The notes below the pieces were generated by a model. It saw only the letters and a program-made list of their open reading frames with translations, was not told the origin of the DNA and did no database searches. DNA of 64,000 nucleotides, taken from Streptomyces termitum (GTDB taxonomy: Bacteria > Actinomycetota > Actinomycetes > Streptomycetales > Streptomycetaceae). The DNA is taken from assembly GCF_014650175.1 (NCBI RefSeq), contig NZ_BMUL01000016.1:87529-151528 (forward strand). Reading direction: 5' to 3'. Position 1 is the stretch's first letter. Every line of letters begins with the position of its first letter. Both the position numbers and the translations under genes were made by a program. This document shows positions 1-8,375 of the stretch, in pieces.

Positions 1-774
1 GCCCGCGCCCGCGCCTCCTTCGCCGTCCCCGCACCCCGCCCACCGGGCGGATCGACGCCGCCCGGTGGGTCCACCACGCCCGGTGGCGCCGCCGTGCCCG
101 GTGGGTCCACCGCGTCCGGAGGAGGTACGGCTCCGAGTGCCGGGGCCGCCGCCGGGGCCGGGGGCGCGCCGCCGGCCGCTCCGGGGGTGCTGCCCGTCGG
201 GCCTCCCGCGTTCGGCCTCGTGCCGGGGGCGGAGGCGGGCCTCGGGGCCGGACCGGGACGCGTCACCGGGGAGGCCGGCGAGGGGCTGGTGGAGGCCGCG
301 CCGGGGACCGGGACCGGCCCGGGCGCGGACCTGGCCACCGGTCAGGGGGCCGGAGAAGGCGCGGGGACCGGGGCGGGAGCGGCAACCGGAGCAGCAACCG
401 GAGCGGGGAGCGGGAACGGAGAAGGAGCCGGAGAAGGGGCCGGAACGGGGAACGGAACAGGGGCGGGGAACGGAACCGGAACCGGGTCGGGGAGCGGAAC
501 CGGGGCCGGGGAAGGGACCGGGTCGGGGAGCGGAACCGGCACCGGCACCGGCACCGGAACCGGAACCGGGAGCGGGGGGCGGGAGGGCGAGTCGCCCGGG
601 ACGGCGCCGACCGAGGCCGCGCACCGGGCCGCCACCACCGACGGGGAGGGGTTCGTCCGCCGGCTGCGGCGGCGGGCCCGCGAGGCCGACGACATGTCGG
701 TCGTCATGATGCTGCTGCTCATCCTCGTGCCCGCGGCCCTCGCCGCCGCGCTGCTCGGGAACCGGAGGACCTGA
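1..774 (+). CDS. Truncated Gly/Thr/Pro-rich protein with C-terminal membrane anchor (partial, 5' end outside window)
   Basis: The frame is open from the first base, and the PGGST-type repeats run unbroken across the first possible internal start (GTG at 94), so the gene most likely begins upstream of the window. The visible part is almost entirely low complexity: Pro/Gly/Ala, then long Gly-Thr/Gly-Asn/Gly-Ser dipeptide runs, then a charged stretch (RRLRRRAREADD) and one C-terminal hydrophobic helix (about the last 26 residues) ending NRRT. It looks like a tail-anchored protein with a disordered body. It ends 3 bp before the next GTG start, so the two are probably cotranscribed. I recognise no family. 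The compositional bias could be a mutational product of the repeats. Confidence 0.55.
   Translation, partial: ARARASFAVPAPRPPGGSTPPGGSTTPGGAAVPGGSTASGGGTAPSAGAAAGAGGAPPAAPGVLPVGPPAFGLVPGAEAGLGAGPGRVTGEAGEGLVEAAPGTGTGPGADLATGQGAGEGAGTGAGAATGAATGAGSGNGEGAGEGAGTGNGTGAGNGTGTGSGSGTGAGEGTGSGSGTGTGTGTGTGTGSGGREGESPGTAPTEAAHRAATTDGEGFVRRLRRRAREADDMSVVMMLLLILVPAALAAALLGNRRT
330..582 (+). repeat. Low-complexity ACCGGN/GGAACN tandem repeat region
   Basis: Within the first gene, short 6-bp units (ACCGGC, ACCGGA, ACCGGG, with interspersed GGAACG) are iterated for about 250 bp, with the most regular run at about 535-570. They encode alternating Gly-Thr/Gly-Asn/Gly-Ser. The array is imperfect and coding, so it is a microsatellite-like coding repeat, not a CRISPR or terminator. 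Confidence 0.7.
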
Positions 775-777
775 CCC

Positions 778-1527
778 GTGGACCTGATCGAAACCCTCGT
801 CGTCGTCGGCGGCGTCGCCCTCCTCGGCGCCCTCTCCGTCGTCCTCAAGACCCGTCTCTTCCCCGCCGCCGAGGACGACGACGAGCGCGAGGACGTCGCG
901 GAGTACATCGCCATGATGGTCTCCGTCCTCTACGCGATCGTCCTCGGCCTCTGCCTGGTCTCCGTCTGGGACACCCGGTCCGCCGCCTCCGACCACGTGC
1001 AGGCCGAGGCGAGCGCCCTCCACCAGACGTACCTGCTCGCCGACGCGCTCCCCGAGGACCGGCGCGAACCGCTGCGGGAGGCGGCCCGGACGTACGCCGA
1101 CCACGTCGTCGCGGACGAGTGGCCGCTGATGGAGGCCCGGCAGCCGCTCGGCCCGTCCGGCTGGGAGCTCCTCGAACGGCTCCGGCAGGCCGGCGAGGTC
1201 GGCGACACCGCCACCGTCTCGCAGCAGATCGCCGCCCAGGAGGTGCTGGCCCAGCTCGGTTACGTGGACGACGCCCGGCGCAGCCGGGAGGCCGCCGCGC
1301 AGGAGAGCCTGTCACCGGTGCTGTGGGCCGGCCTGATCATCGGCGGTCTGCTCACCCTCGCCTTCATGTTCCTCTTCGGGATCAAGCGCAGCACCACCCA
1401 TGTGGTGATGGTGATGGGGCTGGCCGGGTTCATCGCCTTCACCGTGCTGCTGATCCACCAACTCGACGCGCCCTTCGGGACGGTGCTCGGGACGAACGCG
1501 GACGCCTTCACCCGCTACTTCACGTGA
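778..1527 (+). CDS. DUF4239 (bestrophin-like) integral membrane protein
   Basis: A 249-residue protein with a hydrophobic N-terminus (about residues 4-22), a second helix at about 45-62 (AMMVSVLYAIVLGLCLVSVW), a soluble charged middle with ALHQTYLLADAL and an R-rich amphipathic stretch, then two close C-terminal helices (about 180-225). This layout matches the DUF4239 family, which resembles bestrophin channels; the biochemical role is not established. GTG start 3 bp after the upstream stop indicates translational coupling. A perfect parS palindrome follows the stop by 3 bp. Confidence 0.75.
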   Translation: MDLIETLVVVGGVALLGALSVVLKTRLFPAAEDDDEREDVAEYIAMMVSVLYAIVLGLCLVSVWDTRSAASDHVQAEASALHQTYLLADALPEDRREPLREAARTYADHVVADEWPLMEARQPLGPSGWELLERLRQAGEVGDTATVSQQIAAQEVLAQLGYVDDARRSREAAAQESLSPVLWAGLIIGGLLTLAFMFLFGIKRSTTHVVMVMGLAGFIAFTVLLIHQLDAPFGTVLGTNADAFTRYFT

Positions 1528-1530
1528 GGC

Positions 1531-1550
1531 GGTGTTTCACGTGAAACACC
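1531..1550. promoter_or_regulatory. parS centromere-like site (ParB binding), 20-bp perfect palindrome
   Basis: The sequence GGTGTTTCACGTGAAACACC is a perfect 20-bp palindrome containing the complete parS core GTTTCACGTGAAAC and the full 16-bp TGTTTCACGTGAAACA form. In Streptomyces many copies cluster around oriC and are bound by ParB for chromosome segregation. It lies between two genes and overlaps no coding sequence. Confidence 0.95.
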
Positions 1551-1575
1551 GGAAGCCGCACGGTAGACATTCACC

Positions 1576-2061
1576 ATGAAATACCTCGTACGGGACAAGA
1601 TCTTCGCGATCGGTGACGACTACTGGATCGAGGACGAGCACGGCCGCCACGCCTTCCTCGCCGACGGCAAGGCGCTGCGGCTGCGCGACACCCTGGAGTT
1701 GAAGGACCCGGACGGGCGGGTGCTCATCACGCTGCGGGAGAAGTTCTTCAGCCTGCGCGACACCATGACGATCGAGCGGGACGAGCGGACCCTCGCGACC
1801 GTGCGCCGCAAGCGGCTCTCGCTGCTGCGCAACCACTACCGGGTGGTGCTGGTCGACGGGACCGAACTGGACGTCAGCGGGCGCATTCTGGACCGGGAGT
1901 TCGCCGTCGAGTACGACGGCGAACTCCTCGCCCACATCTCCCGCCGCTGGTTCCGCGTCCGCGACACCTACGCGGTGGATGTCGTCCGGGAGGACGCCGA
2001 CGCGGCCCTGCTGATCGCGGTGGCCGTGTGCGTGATCCGGATGGCGGAACGGGAGGACTGA
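1576..2061 (+). CDS. LURP-one-related (YxjI/DUF567-type) protein
   Basis: A 161-residue soluble protein beginning MKYLVRDKIFAIGDDYWIED with repeated beta-strand segments of the pattern LRLRDTLELKDPDGRVL / EKFFSLRDTMTIERD, typical of the LURP-one-like (Tubby-related) beta-barrel fold. Family members in bacteria are uncharacterised; plant relatives are pathogen-response proteins and the Tubby relatives bind phospholipids. ATG start. It is preceded by a parS site, so ParB binding or spreading may affect its promoter. Function unknown. Confidence 0.8.
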   Translation: MKYLVRDKIFAIGDDYWIEDEHGRHAFLADGKALRLRDTLELKDPDGRVLITLREKFFSLRDTMTIERDERTLATVRRKRLSLLRNHYRVVLVDGTELDVSGRILDREFAVEYDGELLAHISRRWFRVRDTYAVDVVREDADAALLIAVAVCVIRMAERED

Positions 2062-2086
2062 AGGGGCCCGGGGCGTTTCCGGCGCC

Positions 2087-3301
2087 CTAGAGGACCTTGG
2101 CGAGGGCCTGGTCCAGGTCCGCCCACAGGTCCTCGACGTGCTCGATGCCGACCGAGAGGCGGACCGTGCCGGGGCCGATGCCGGCCGCGGCCAGGGCCGC
2201 CGCGTCGAGCTGCCGGTGCGAGGTGGAGGCCGGGTGCATGACCAGGGTCTTCACGTCCCCGAGCGAGACCGACAGGGAGGCCAGCCGGACCGCCTCGACG
2301 AAGGTCCGGCCGGCCTCCCGGCCGCCCGCGAGGTCGAGCGAGACCACCCCGCCCGCGCCGTCGGGCAGCAGCCGCCGGGCGATCTCCTCGTCCGGGTGGC
2401 CCGCGAGACCGGGGTAGCGGACGGCGGCGACCGCCGGATGGTCCGCGAGGCGGGCCGCGAGCACGGCGGCGGAGGCGCAGTGGCGCTCCATCCGCAGCGC
2501 CAGCGTCTGCATCCCGCGCAGCGTCAGCCAGGCGGCGAAGGGGTCGGTGGAGGCGCCCAGTTCGACGGCGAAGTGGCGCAGCCTGCCCAGCAGCTCCGGG
2601 TCGTCGCCGACCACGACGCCGCCGAGGACGTCCGCGTGGCCGGAGAGGTACTTGGTCGCCGAGTGGACGACGAGGTCGGCGCCGAGCGCGAGCGGACGGC
2701 ACAGCAGCGGGGAGGCGAAGGTGTTGTCGACGGCGACCGGAACGCCGGCCGCGCGGGCGACGGCGGCGAGCGCCGGGATGTCGGAGACGCGGGTGGTCGG
2801 GTTGGCGACGGTCTCCAGGTAGAGCAGGCGGGTGGTGGGCCGCAGGGCGGCGGCGACCTCGTCCGGGTCGGTGCCGGAGACGTACGAGACCTCGACGCCC
2901 CAGCGGTCCGCGAGGTCGGCGAGGACCGCGTACGTGCCGCCGTACAGGCAGCGCTGGGCGACGACGTGGCCGCCGCCCGACAGCAGGCCGAACAGCACCG
3001 CGTTGATCGCGCCCATCCCCGACGCGAAGGAGATCGCGACGGCGCCGCCCTCCAGTCGGGCCACCGCCTCCTCCAGGGTGCGGACGGTCGGGTTGCCCAT
3101 GCGGCTGTAGAGGAAGGAGTCGCCGGAGTCCATGGACGCGGCGAGGGCGTCGGCGGACGCGAAGGTGAAGACGTGGCCCTGGTGGAGCGGGACCCCGAGC
3201 GGCGTGCTGCCGGTGACCTCGACCCGGGGCGGGTGGACGGCGAGGGTCTCGGCGCGCAGGGCGGGATCGGCGGGGGCGCGGTGGCTGTCGCTGCTGCTCA
3301 T
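2087..3301 (-). CDS. PLP-dependent trans-sulfuration enzyme (cystathionine gamma-synthase/lyase family)
   Basis: 404 residues from ATG at 3301. Cys/Met metabolism PLP-enzyme hallmarks are present in order: the phosphate-binding Tyr/Arg region (SFLYSRMGNPTVRTLE), the SFASGMGAINAVLF segment, the conserved VDNTFASPLLCRPL, the PLP Schiff-base Lys in VVHSATKYLSGHAD, and the C-terminal SLGDVKTLVMHPAST with SVGIEHVEDLW. These enzymes carry out beta- or gamma-elimination/replacement on cystathionine, homocysteine, methionine or O-acyl-homoserine; the exact substrate cannot be settled from motifs. An upstream in-frame start at 3361 is possible but adds an unconserved Arg-rich tail. Confidence 0.88.
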   Translation of the reverse strand: MSSSDSHRAPADPALRAETLAVHPPRVEVTGSTPLGVPLHQGHVFTFASADALAASMDSGDSFLYSRMGNPTVRTLEEAVARLEGGAVAISFASGMGAINAVLFGLLSGGGHVVAQRCLYGGTYAVLADLADRWGVEVSYVSGTDPDEVAAALRPTTRLLYLETVANPTTRVSDIPALAAVARAAGVPVAVDNTFASPLLCRPLALGADLVVHSATKYLSGHADVLGGVVVGDDPELLGRLRHFAVELGASTDPFAAWLTLRGMQTLALRMERHCASAAVLAARLADHPAVAAVRYPGLAGHPDEEIARRLLPDGAGGVVSLDLAGGREAGRTFVEAVRLASLSVSLGDVKTLVMHPASTSHRQLDAAALAAAGIGPGTVRLSVGIEHVEDLWADLDQALAKVL

Positions 3302-3387
3302 GGGGCCAGTCTCGGAACGGACCCGGCCGCCCCGACAGGGCCAATCGCGTTTCCTTGGCATCCCTCGGGGAACCGGGCCCCGGCCGT

Positions 3388-3447
3388 CCCCCGCCCGGCC
3401 GCCGTGTCGGGCCGGGCCCGGGAGCGGTCCCCCGGGCCGGGCGGGGG
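3388..3447. terminator. Long GC hairpin after the nitrilase-family gene
   Basis: CCCCCGCCCGGCC (3388-3400) pairs perfectly with GGCCGGGCGGGGG (3435-3447), with a GC-rich loop that can fold further. It starts 1 bp past the stop of the minus-strand hydrolase gene. No U-tract, as usual for Streptomyces terminators. Confidence 0.6.
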
Positions 3448-3448
3448 C

Positions 3449-4258
3449 TCAGCGGGACGGGTGGGGGCGGCGGGGGGCCGCGATGCCGAGGAGGCGGTCT
3501 TTGAGGGCGGGGAACTGTTCGCGGATCTCGGCGGGCTTCGACGGGTCCAGGACGACGCGCAGGACCTCCTCCCCCGGGCCCGCCTCCGCCAGGACCTCGC
3601 CCCAGGGGTCGACGACCAGCGAGTGGCCGGCCTGCTCGACGCCCGCGTGGGTGCCCGCCGTGCCGCAGGCCAGGACGTACGCCTGGTTCTCGACGGCGCG
3701 GGCGCGGGCCAGCAGGGTCCAGTGGCCGAGGCGCCGGGCCGGCCAGCCCGCGGGCACCACGAACGCCTGCGCGCCCGCGTCGACCAGGCCCCGGAACAGC
3801 TCCGGGAAGCGGAGGTCGTAGCAGGTGCCGACGCCGACGGTGAGCCTCGGCAGGTCCACGGTCACCAGGTCCTCGCCCGCCGCCATCAGCACCGCCTCGC
3901 CCTGGTCGAAGCCGAAGCGGTGGATCTTCCGGTAGGAGGCGGCCAGCTCCCCGTCGGGGGAGAAGACCAGCGAGGTGTTGTAGAGGGAGCCGCCCGCCGC
4001 CTCGACGAAGGAACCGGCGTGCAGCCAGACCTCGGCGTCCCGGGCGGCGGCGGCCATCGCCTCGTAGGTGGGGCCGTGCAGCGGCTCGGACTCGGCGGCG
4101 AAGAGGTCGGCCGCGAAGGCGCCCACGGGCCACAGTTCGGGGAGGACGACGAGGTCGGCGGCGCCCCTCTCCTCCCGTACGAGCCGGGCCGCCCGGGCCC
4201 GGCGTTCGGCGACCGGTTCGTCCGGGTCTACCGCGATCTGGATCAGCGAGGCGCGCAC
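3449..4258 (-). CDS. Carbon-nitrogen hydrolase (nitrilase superfamily, omega-amidase-like)
   Basis: 269 residues from a GTG at 4258. The nitrilase catalytic triad is visible: Glu in VVLPELWPVG, Lys in ASYRKIHRFGF, and Cys in VGTCYDLRFPELFR. The family cleaves C-N bonds of amides (small omega-amides, carbamoyl groups, deaminated glutathione and similar). Length and the CYDLRFPE context fit the single-domain branch that includes omega-amidase/deaminated-glutathione amidase. Divergently transcribed from the next gene, sharing a 163-bp intergenic region. Substrate not determinable by eye. Confidence 0.85.
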   Translation of the reverse strand: MRASLIQIAVDPDEPVAERRARAARLVREERGAADLVVLPELWPVGAFAADLFAAESEPLHGPTYEAMAAAARDAEVWLHAGSFVEAAGGSLYNTSLVFSPDGELAASYRKIHRFGFDQGEAVLMAAGEDLVTVDLPRLTVGVGTCYDLRFPELFRGLVDAGAQAFVVPAGWPARRLGHWTLLARARAVENQAYVLACGTAGTHAGVEQAGHSLVVDPWGEVLAEAGPGEEVLRVVLDPSKPAEIREQFPALKDRLLGIAAPRRPHPSR

Positions 4259-4421
4259 ACTACCACCGTCCTGGCGTTCAAGCCGTCAACACCGGCCTAC
4301 GATCGTCACACGAAAGCACTGCCGGGGTGCTCCCGGGGAGCGTAACTTAGCGATCGAGCCTCCCATTCCACTGTCGCCCAGTCGTGTTTTCAGCCCGCAC
4401 CGAAGAACGTCGAGGGGTCCC

Positions 4422-5249
4422 GTGACCGTCCATCCCAGCCTCCAGAACTACGCCGACGCCTGGACCCATTCCATCGAAGCGATAGCCGAGCTGGTGCAGC
4501 CGCTCGTCGAGGGCGAGTGGAACCGGGCGACCCCGTGTCCGGGCTGGTCGGTGCGCGACATCGTCTCCCACGTGATCGGCATGGAGACGGAGATGCTCGG
4601 CGACCCCCGGCCGATCCACTCCCTCCCCCGCGACCTCTACCACGTGCGCGGCGACTTCGCCCGCTACATGGAGGTGCAGGTCGACGTCCGCCGGCACCAC
4701 ACGGCGCCGGAGATGACCTCGGAGCTGGAGTACATCCTGATCCGCCGGGCCCGTCAGCTCCGCAACGAGACCCGCTCCCCCGACCACGTCATCCGGGCGC
4801 CGCTGAGCACCGAGCAGACCCTGGAGCAGGGCTACCGGCTGCGGGCCTTCGACACCTGGGTGCACGAGCAGGACCTGCGGGCCGCGCTGGGCGTCCCGGG
4901 GAACCTCGACTCCCCGGGCGCGTACGTGGTGCGGGACCTGCTCCTGGAGGCGCTGCCGAAGGTCGTCGCCAAGGACGCGGGCGCGCCGGCGAACTCGGCG
5001 GTCGTGGTGGACGTGACCGGCCCGGTGGAGTTCCTGCGGACCGTGCGGGTGGACTCCGAGGGGCGGGGCACGATCGACGGGGCGCCGTCGCTGGGCCCGG
5101 CCGTGACCCTGGCGACGGACTGGGAGACGTACTCCCGGCTGGCCTGCGGGCGGATCCGGCCGGACGAGGCGGAGGACCGGATCAAGACCGAGGGCGACCC
5201 GGAGCTGGCCGCCGCGATCCTCGCCCGCTTCGCGGTGACGCCGGGCTGA
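4422..5249 (+). CDS. Maleylpyruvate isomerase family mycothiol-dependent enzyme
   Basis: 275 residues from GTG at 4422 (VTVHPSLQNYADAWTHSIEA). The N-terminal four-helix DinB-like domain includes ATPCPGWSVRDIVSHVIGMETEML, the segment holding the metal-binding His and the mycothiol-associated region of the MDMPI/DinB_2 superfamily. The C-terminal part (WVHEQDLRAALGVPG ... TDWETYSRLACGR) matches the MDMPI C-terminal domain with its SCP2-like fold. Family members use mycothiol, the actinobacterial thiol, for isomerisation or transferase reactions; this one's substrate is unknown. Start chosen because similarity begins here; upstream in-frame sequence overlaps the divergent promoter. Confidence 0.85.
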   Translation: MTVHPSLQNYADAWTHSIEAIAELVQPLVEGEWNRATPCPGWSVRDIVSHVIGMETEMLGDPRPIHSLPRDLYHVRGDFARYMEVQVDVRRHHTAPEMTSELEYILIRRARQLRNETRSPDHVIRAPLSTEQTLEQGYRLRAFDTWVHEQDLRAALGVPGNLDSPGAYVVRDLLLEALPKVVAKDAGAPANSAVVVDVTGPVEFLRTVRVDSEGRGTIDGAPSLGPAVTLATDWETYSRLACGRIRPDEAEDRIKTEGDPELAAAILARFAVTPG

Positions 5250-5292
5250 CCCCGGCCCGCGCCAGGGTCGGGGCCGGGGCCGGGGCCGGCCG

Positions 5293-6606
5293 TCACACCG
5301 GCACGTGGACGGCCTCGACGCGGCTGGCGACCAGCCGCTCCCGCTCGCGCCGGTGGGTGCGGGACTTGAGGCGGAGGATCTGCGCGACGCCGAGGGCTTC
5401 GAGGACGAAGACCGAGGAGAACGCGATCCGGTAGTCGCCGCCCGTCGCGTCGAGGAGGACGCCGACGGCGAGCAGGGTGGTCATCGAGGCGACGAAGCCG
5501 CCCATGTTGACGATGCCGGAGGCGGTGCCCTGGCGCTCCGGCGGGTTCGCCGGGCGCGCGAAGTCGAAGCCGATCATGGAGGCGGGACCGCAGGCCCCCA
5601 GGACCAGGCAGAGGGTGACGAGCAGCCACATCGGCGCGTGCGCGCCCGGGTGGGCGAGGGTCGCGCCCCACACCAGGGCAGTGGCGGCGACGGTGCCGAG
5701 GGCGAGCGGGGCGCGGGCGGCGCCGTGCCGGGCGACGATCTGGCCGTAGACCAGGCCGACGGCCATGTTGGAGACGACGACCAGGGTCAGCAGCTCGCCG
5801 GCGGTGCCCCGGGAGAGGCCCTGCGCCTCCACCAGGAACGGCAGGCCCCACAGCAGCAGGAAGACCATCGCCGGGAACTGGGTGGTGAAGTGCACCCACA
5901 GGCCGAGCCGGGTACCGGGCTCGCGCCAGGACGCGGCGATCTGGCGGCGGACGAAGGCGGCGCCCGCGTGCCGCACCGGGGCGGGCTCGTACCCCTCCGG
6001 GTGGTCCTTGAGGAAGACGAGCAGCAGGACCAGGACGACGACGCCGGCGAGGGAGCTGCCCACGAAGGTCGTCGTCCAGCCCAGGCCGTGCAGGGCGCGG
6101 GAGAGGAAGACCGTCGAGACCAGGTTGCCCGCCATGCCGAGGAGGCCGGCGATCTGGCCGATGAAGGGGCCTTGGCGGGCCGGGAACCAGCGGCTGCCGA
6201 GCCGCAGGACGCTGATGAAGGTCATGGCGTCGCCGCAGCCCAGGAGGGCGCGGGAGGCGAGCGCCATGCCGTACGACGGGGAGAGCGCGAAGCCCAGCTG
6301 GCCGAGGGTGAAGAGGACCACGCCGAGGGTGAGGACCTTCTTCGTGCCGAGCCGGTCGACCATGAGGCCGACGGGTATCTGCATGCCCGCGTAGACCAGC
6401 AGCTGGAGTATGGAGAAGGTGGAGAGGGCGGAGGCGCCCACGTGGAAGCGGTCGGCAGCGTCGAGCCCGGCGACGCCGAGCGAGGTGCGGAAGATGACGG
6501 CGACGAAGTAGACGCCGACGCCGACGCCCCACACCAGGGCGGCGCGCCGGCCGCCGGGCGGGTCGCCGGGGAGGGTGACGGCGGAGCCGTAGCCGTCGCG
6601 GCTCAT
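5293..6606 (-). CDS. MFS transporter
   Basis: 437 residues with about 12 hydrophobic helices in two halves separated by a charged central loop (DHPEGYEPAPVRHAG). The motif-A-like sequence between helices 2 and 3 is GLMVDRLGTKKVL, and the second-half equivalent is less conserved. Similar to anion:cation symporter/hexuronate-type major facilitators. It is second in a two-gene unit: its ATG overlaps the TGA of the GntR regulator gene by 4 bp, so the regulator probably controls this exporter/importer. Substrate unknown. Confidence 0.88.
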   Translation of the reverse strand: MSRDGYGSAVTLPGDPPGGRRAALVWGVGVGVYFVAVIFRTSLGVAGLDAADRFHVGASALSTFSILQLLVYAGMQIPVGLMVDRLGTKKVLTLGVVLFTLGQLGFALSPSYGMALASRALLGCGDAMTFISVLRLGSRWFPARQGPFIGQIAGLLGMAGNLVSTVFLSRALHGLGWTTTFVGSSLAGVVVLVLLLVFLKDHPEGYEPAPVRHAGAAFVRRQIAASWREPGTRLGLWVHFTTQFPAMVFLLLWGLPFLVEAQGLSRGTAGELLTLVVVSNMAVGLVYGQIVARHGAARAPLALGTVAATALVWGATLAHPGAHAPMWLLVTLCLVLGACGPASMIGFDFARPANPPERQGTASGIVNMGGFVASMTTLLAVGVLLDATGGDYRIAFSSVFVLEALGVAQILRLKSRTHRRERERLVASRVEAVHVPV

Positions 6607-7283
6607 CGGCCCTCACCCCGGACCAGGCCGCCGACGCGGCCCAGGTGGCGGCGGACCGCGGCGGCGGCGCCCTCCTCGTCGCCGGCTTTCAGCCGGTCGA
6701 GGATCTCGGCGTGCTCGGCGATGTTCTGCGCGACCCGGTCGGGGTGCGCCTGCATGACGGCGACGCCCATCCGCAACTGCCGGTCGCGGAGCTGGTCGTA
6801 GAGCCGGGAGAGGATCTGGTTGCCCGCGTAGCGGACGATCTCGGCGTGGAAGCAGCGGTCCGTGACGGCCACCTCGCCGAGGTCCCCGGCCCCGGCCCGC
6901 CGCTTCTGCTCCTCCAGCAGCTCCTCCAGGCGCTCCACGAGCGCGGGCGGCGCGGGCACCGCTCGCCGTACCGCGAACTCCTCGACCAGCAGCCGGGTCT
7001 CGACCACGTCGGCGATCTCCTGCGCGGATACGGCGAGGACGAGCGCGCCCTTCTTGGGGTAGAGCTTCAGCAGCCCTTCCATCTCCAGCTTGAGCAGCGC
7101 CTCCCGCACGGGCGTCCGCGACACCCCCACGGCCTGCGCCAGCTCTCCCTCGGTGAGCAGCGTGCCCCCCTCGTAACGCCGGTCGAGCACGGCCTGCTTG
7201 ACGTGCCGGTAGACCCGGTCGGCGGCGGGCGGCTGCTTGGCGGCGGGAACCGCGGGAGAGGGAGCTGGTGATGGCATGCGCAC
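6603..7283 (-). CDS. GntR-family transcriptional regulator (FCD/FadR subfamily)
   Basis: 226 residues (GTG 7283; ATG 7277 is an equally good start). N-terminal winged helix at about residues 22-90, with the diagnostic LAQAVGVSRTPVREALLKLEMEGLL recognition region, followed by an all-helical FCD effector domain with the metal-ligand pattern D...H (TDRCFHAEIVRYAGN) and a C-terminal ...HAEILDRL...H pattern. FCD regulators respond to small carboxylates. The 4-bp overlap with the MFS gene implies it regulates uptake of its ligand. Confidence 0.88.
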   Translation of the reverse strand: MRMPSPAPSPAVPAAKQPPAADRVYRHVKQAVLDRRYEGGTLLTEGELAQAVGVSRTPVREALLKLEMEGLLKLYPKKGALVLAVSAQEIADVVETRLLVEEFAVRRAVPAPPALVERLEELLEEQKRRAGAGDLGEVAVTDRCFHAEIVRYAGNQILSRLYDQLRDRQLRMGVAVMQAHPDRVAQNIAEHAEILDRLKAGDEEGAAAAVRRHLGRVGGLVRGEGR

Positions 7284-7409
7284 AGCATAGATACAACAGA
7301 GATGCGAAAGGCAGCCCTGTCCACGATGCGGACGGGCCGCTCCGGGGTTCCCCTATGCTGCTCGCCGGGTCCGCGCGGGCGGACCCCACGACGGGAGGGG
7401 GACCCGGTC

Positions 7410-8375
7410 ATGGCGGAGACCGACGACGCGCGGACGGCGGCGGAGCCGACGGTCACGGAGACGTCCGGAACACGAGCCGCCGGAACGGCCGGAGCCGCCC
7501 CGTCGGCGGCCGTGCCGGCACAACCCGCGGCCACGACCTCGCCGGTGCCCGCGACGACGACCGCTCTGGCGGCGGCCACGACCGCCGCCGCGCCGGAGCC
7601 CGCCGCCGCGCCCGTGCGACGGACGTCCGCGGTGCGGCGGGGGTGGGCGTCGGCACGGGCGCGGCACGCACGGATGAGCACCACCGACCGGATCGCCCTG
7701 TACGCCTTCGTCGTCACCGCGCTGGCCTTCCTCTTCCCGCTCGCGCAGTCGGCCTGGGCCGCGCTCTTCCCCGAACGGCCGCTCGCGCTGAGCGTGCGCG
7801 TGGAGCGGAGCCCCTGCACCACTCCCTGGCTCCTCACCCCCGGCAACGAGGGACTGGAGGAGGGGTTCAAGACGGCTCAGGACGGCCAGTACCTCCGCTG
7901 GGAGAAGGAGGGCCGCATCCTCCGCTCCGGCTCCGTCGTGGCGGGGGTCCTCGCCCGCGGCACCGTCGACGACGCGGTCGTCGTCCGGGACATCTCCATC
8001 ACCGTGACCGGCCGGGACGCGCCCGTGCCGGGCAAGGCGATGCAGTCCGGCGGCTGCGGCGCGGACGATCCGCCGGAGTTCCTCGTGGTCGACCTCGACG
8101 AACTGCCGCTGAACCGGCCGGTGTCGGTCTCGTACCTCCAGAACAGCCCGACCCAGGCCGCGGCGCGCGAGGCGCGGAAGAAGCTGGGCGACCCGATCTC
8201 GCTGCCGGTCCAGGTGGGCCGCGACAGCGTCTACTCCTTCTTCCTGACCGGACGCACCCTGCGCTACGACACCCGCTGGATCGCCACGGTCACCTGGTGG
8301 GACGGGAAGGCCGATCACACCGACCGGATCGACAACGGCGGGCAGCCGCTGCGGGCGACCGGGACGGCCCGGTGA
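7410..8375 (+). CDS. Single-pass membrane protein of unknown function, first of a coupled pair
   Basis: 321 residues from ATG 7410, chosen for the GGGAGGGGGA ribosome-binding site just upstream. The first 80 residues are Ala/Thr/Pro-rich and disordered, followed by an Arg-rich patch and one helix (about 94-113, IALYAFVVTALAFLFPLAQ). The rest is a beta-rich external domain with several Trp and two Cys (PCTTPW, GGCGADD). I know no family. Its TGA overlaps the GTG of the next gene by 4 bp, so both products are probably made together and may form a complex. Confidence 0.65.
   Translation: MAETDDARTAAEPTVTETSGTRAAGTAGAAPSAAVPAQPAATTSPVPATTTALAAATTAAAPEPAAAPVRRTSAVRRGWASARARHARMSTTDRIALYAFVVTALAFLFPLAQSAWAALFPERPLALSVRVERSPCTTPWLLTPGNEGLEEGFKTAQDGQYLRWEKEGRILRSGSVVAGVLARGTVDDAVVVRDISITVTGRDAPVPGKAMQSGGCGADDPPEFLVVDLDELPLNRPVSVSYLQNSPTQAAAREARKKLGDPISLPVQVGRDSVYSFFLTGRTLRYDTRWIATVTWWDGKADHTDRIDNGGQPLRATGTAR

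Noticed and set aside
330..582. Possible CRISPR array
   Set aside because: Units are 6 bp, contiguous and coding, with no spacers and no cas genes.
1518..1528. TTCACGTGA next to the perfect parS, a possible second ParB site
   Set aside because: Only the central 9 bases match; the outer bases deviate and it contains the stop codon of the DUF4239 gene.
1968..4133. Long minus-strand open frame across the PLP enzyme and nitrilase genes
   Set aside because: It runs in another frame over two well-recognised genes and its product is Arg/Pro/Gly-rich with no domain; a typical GC-rich shadow.
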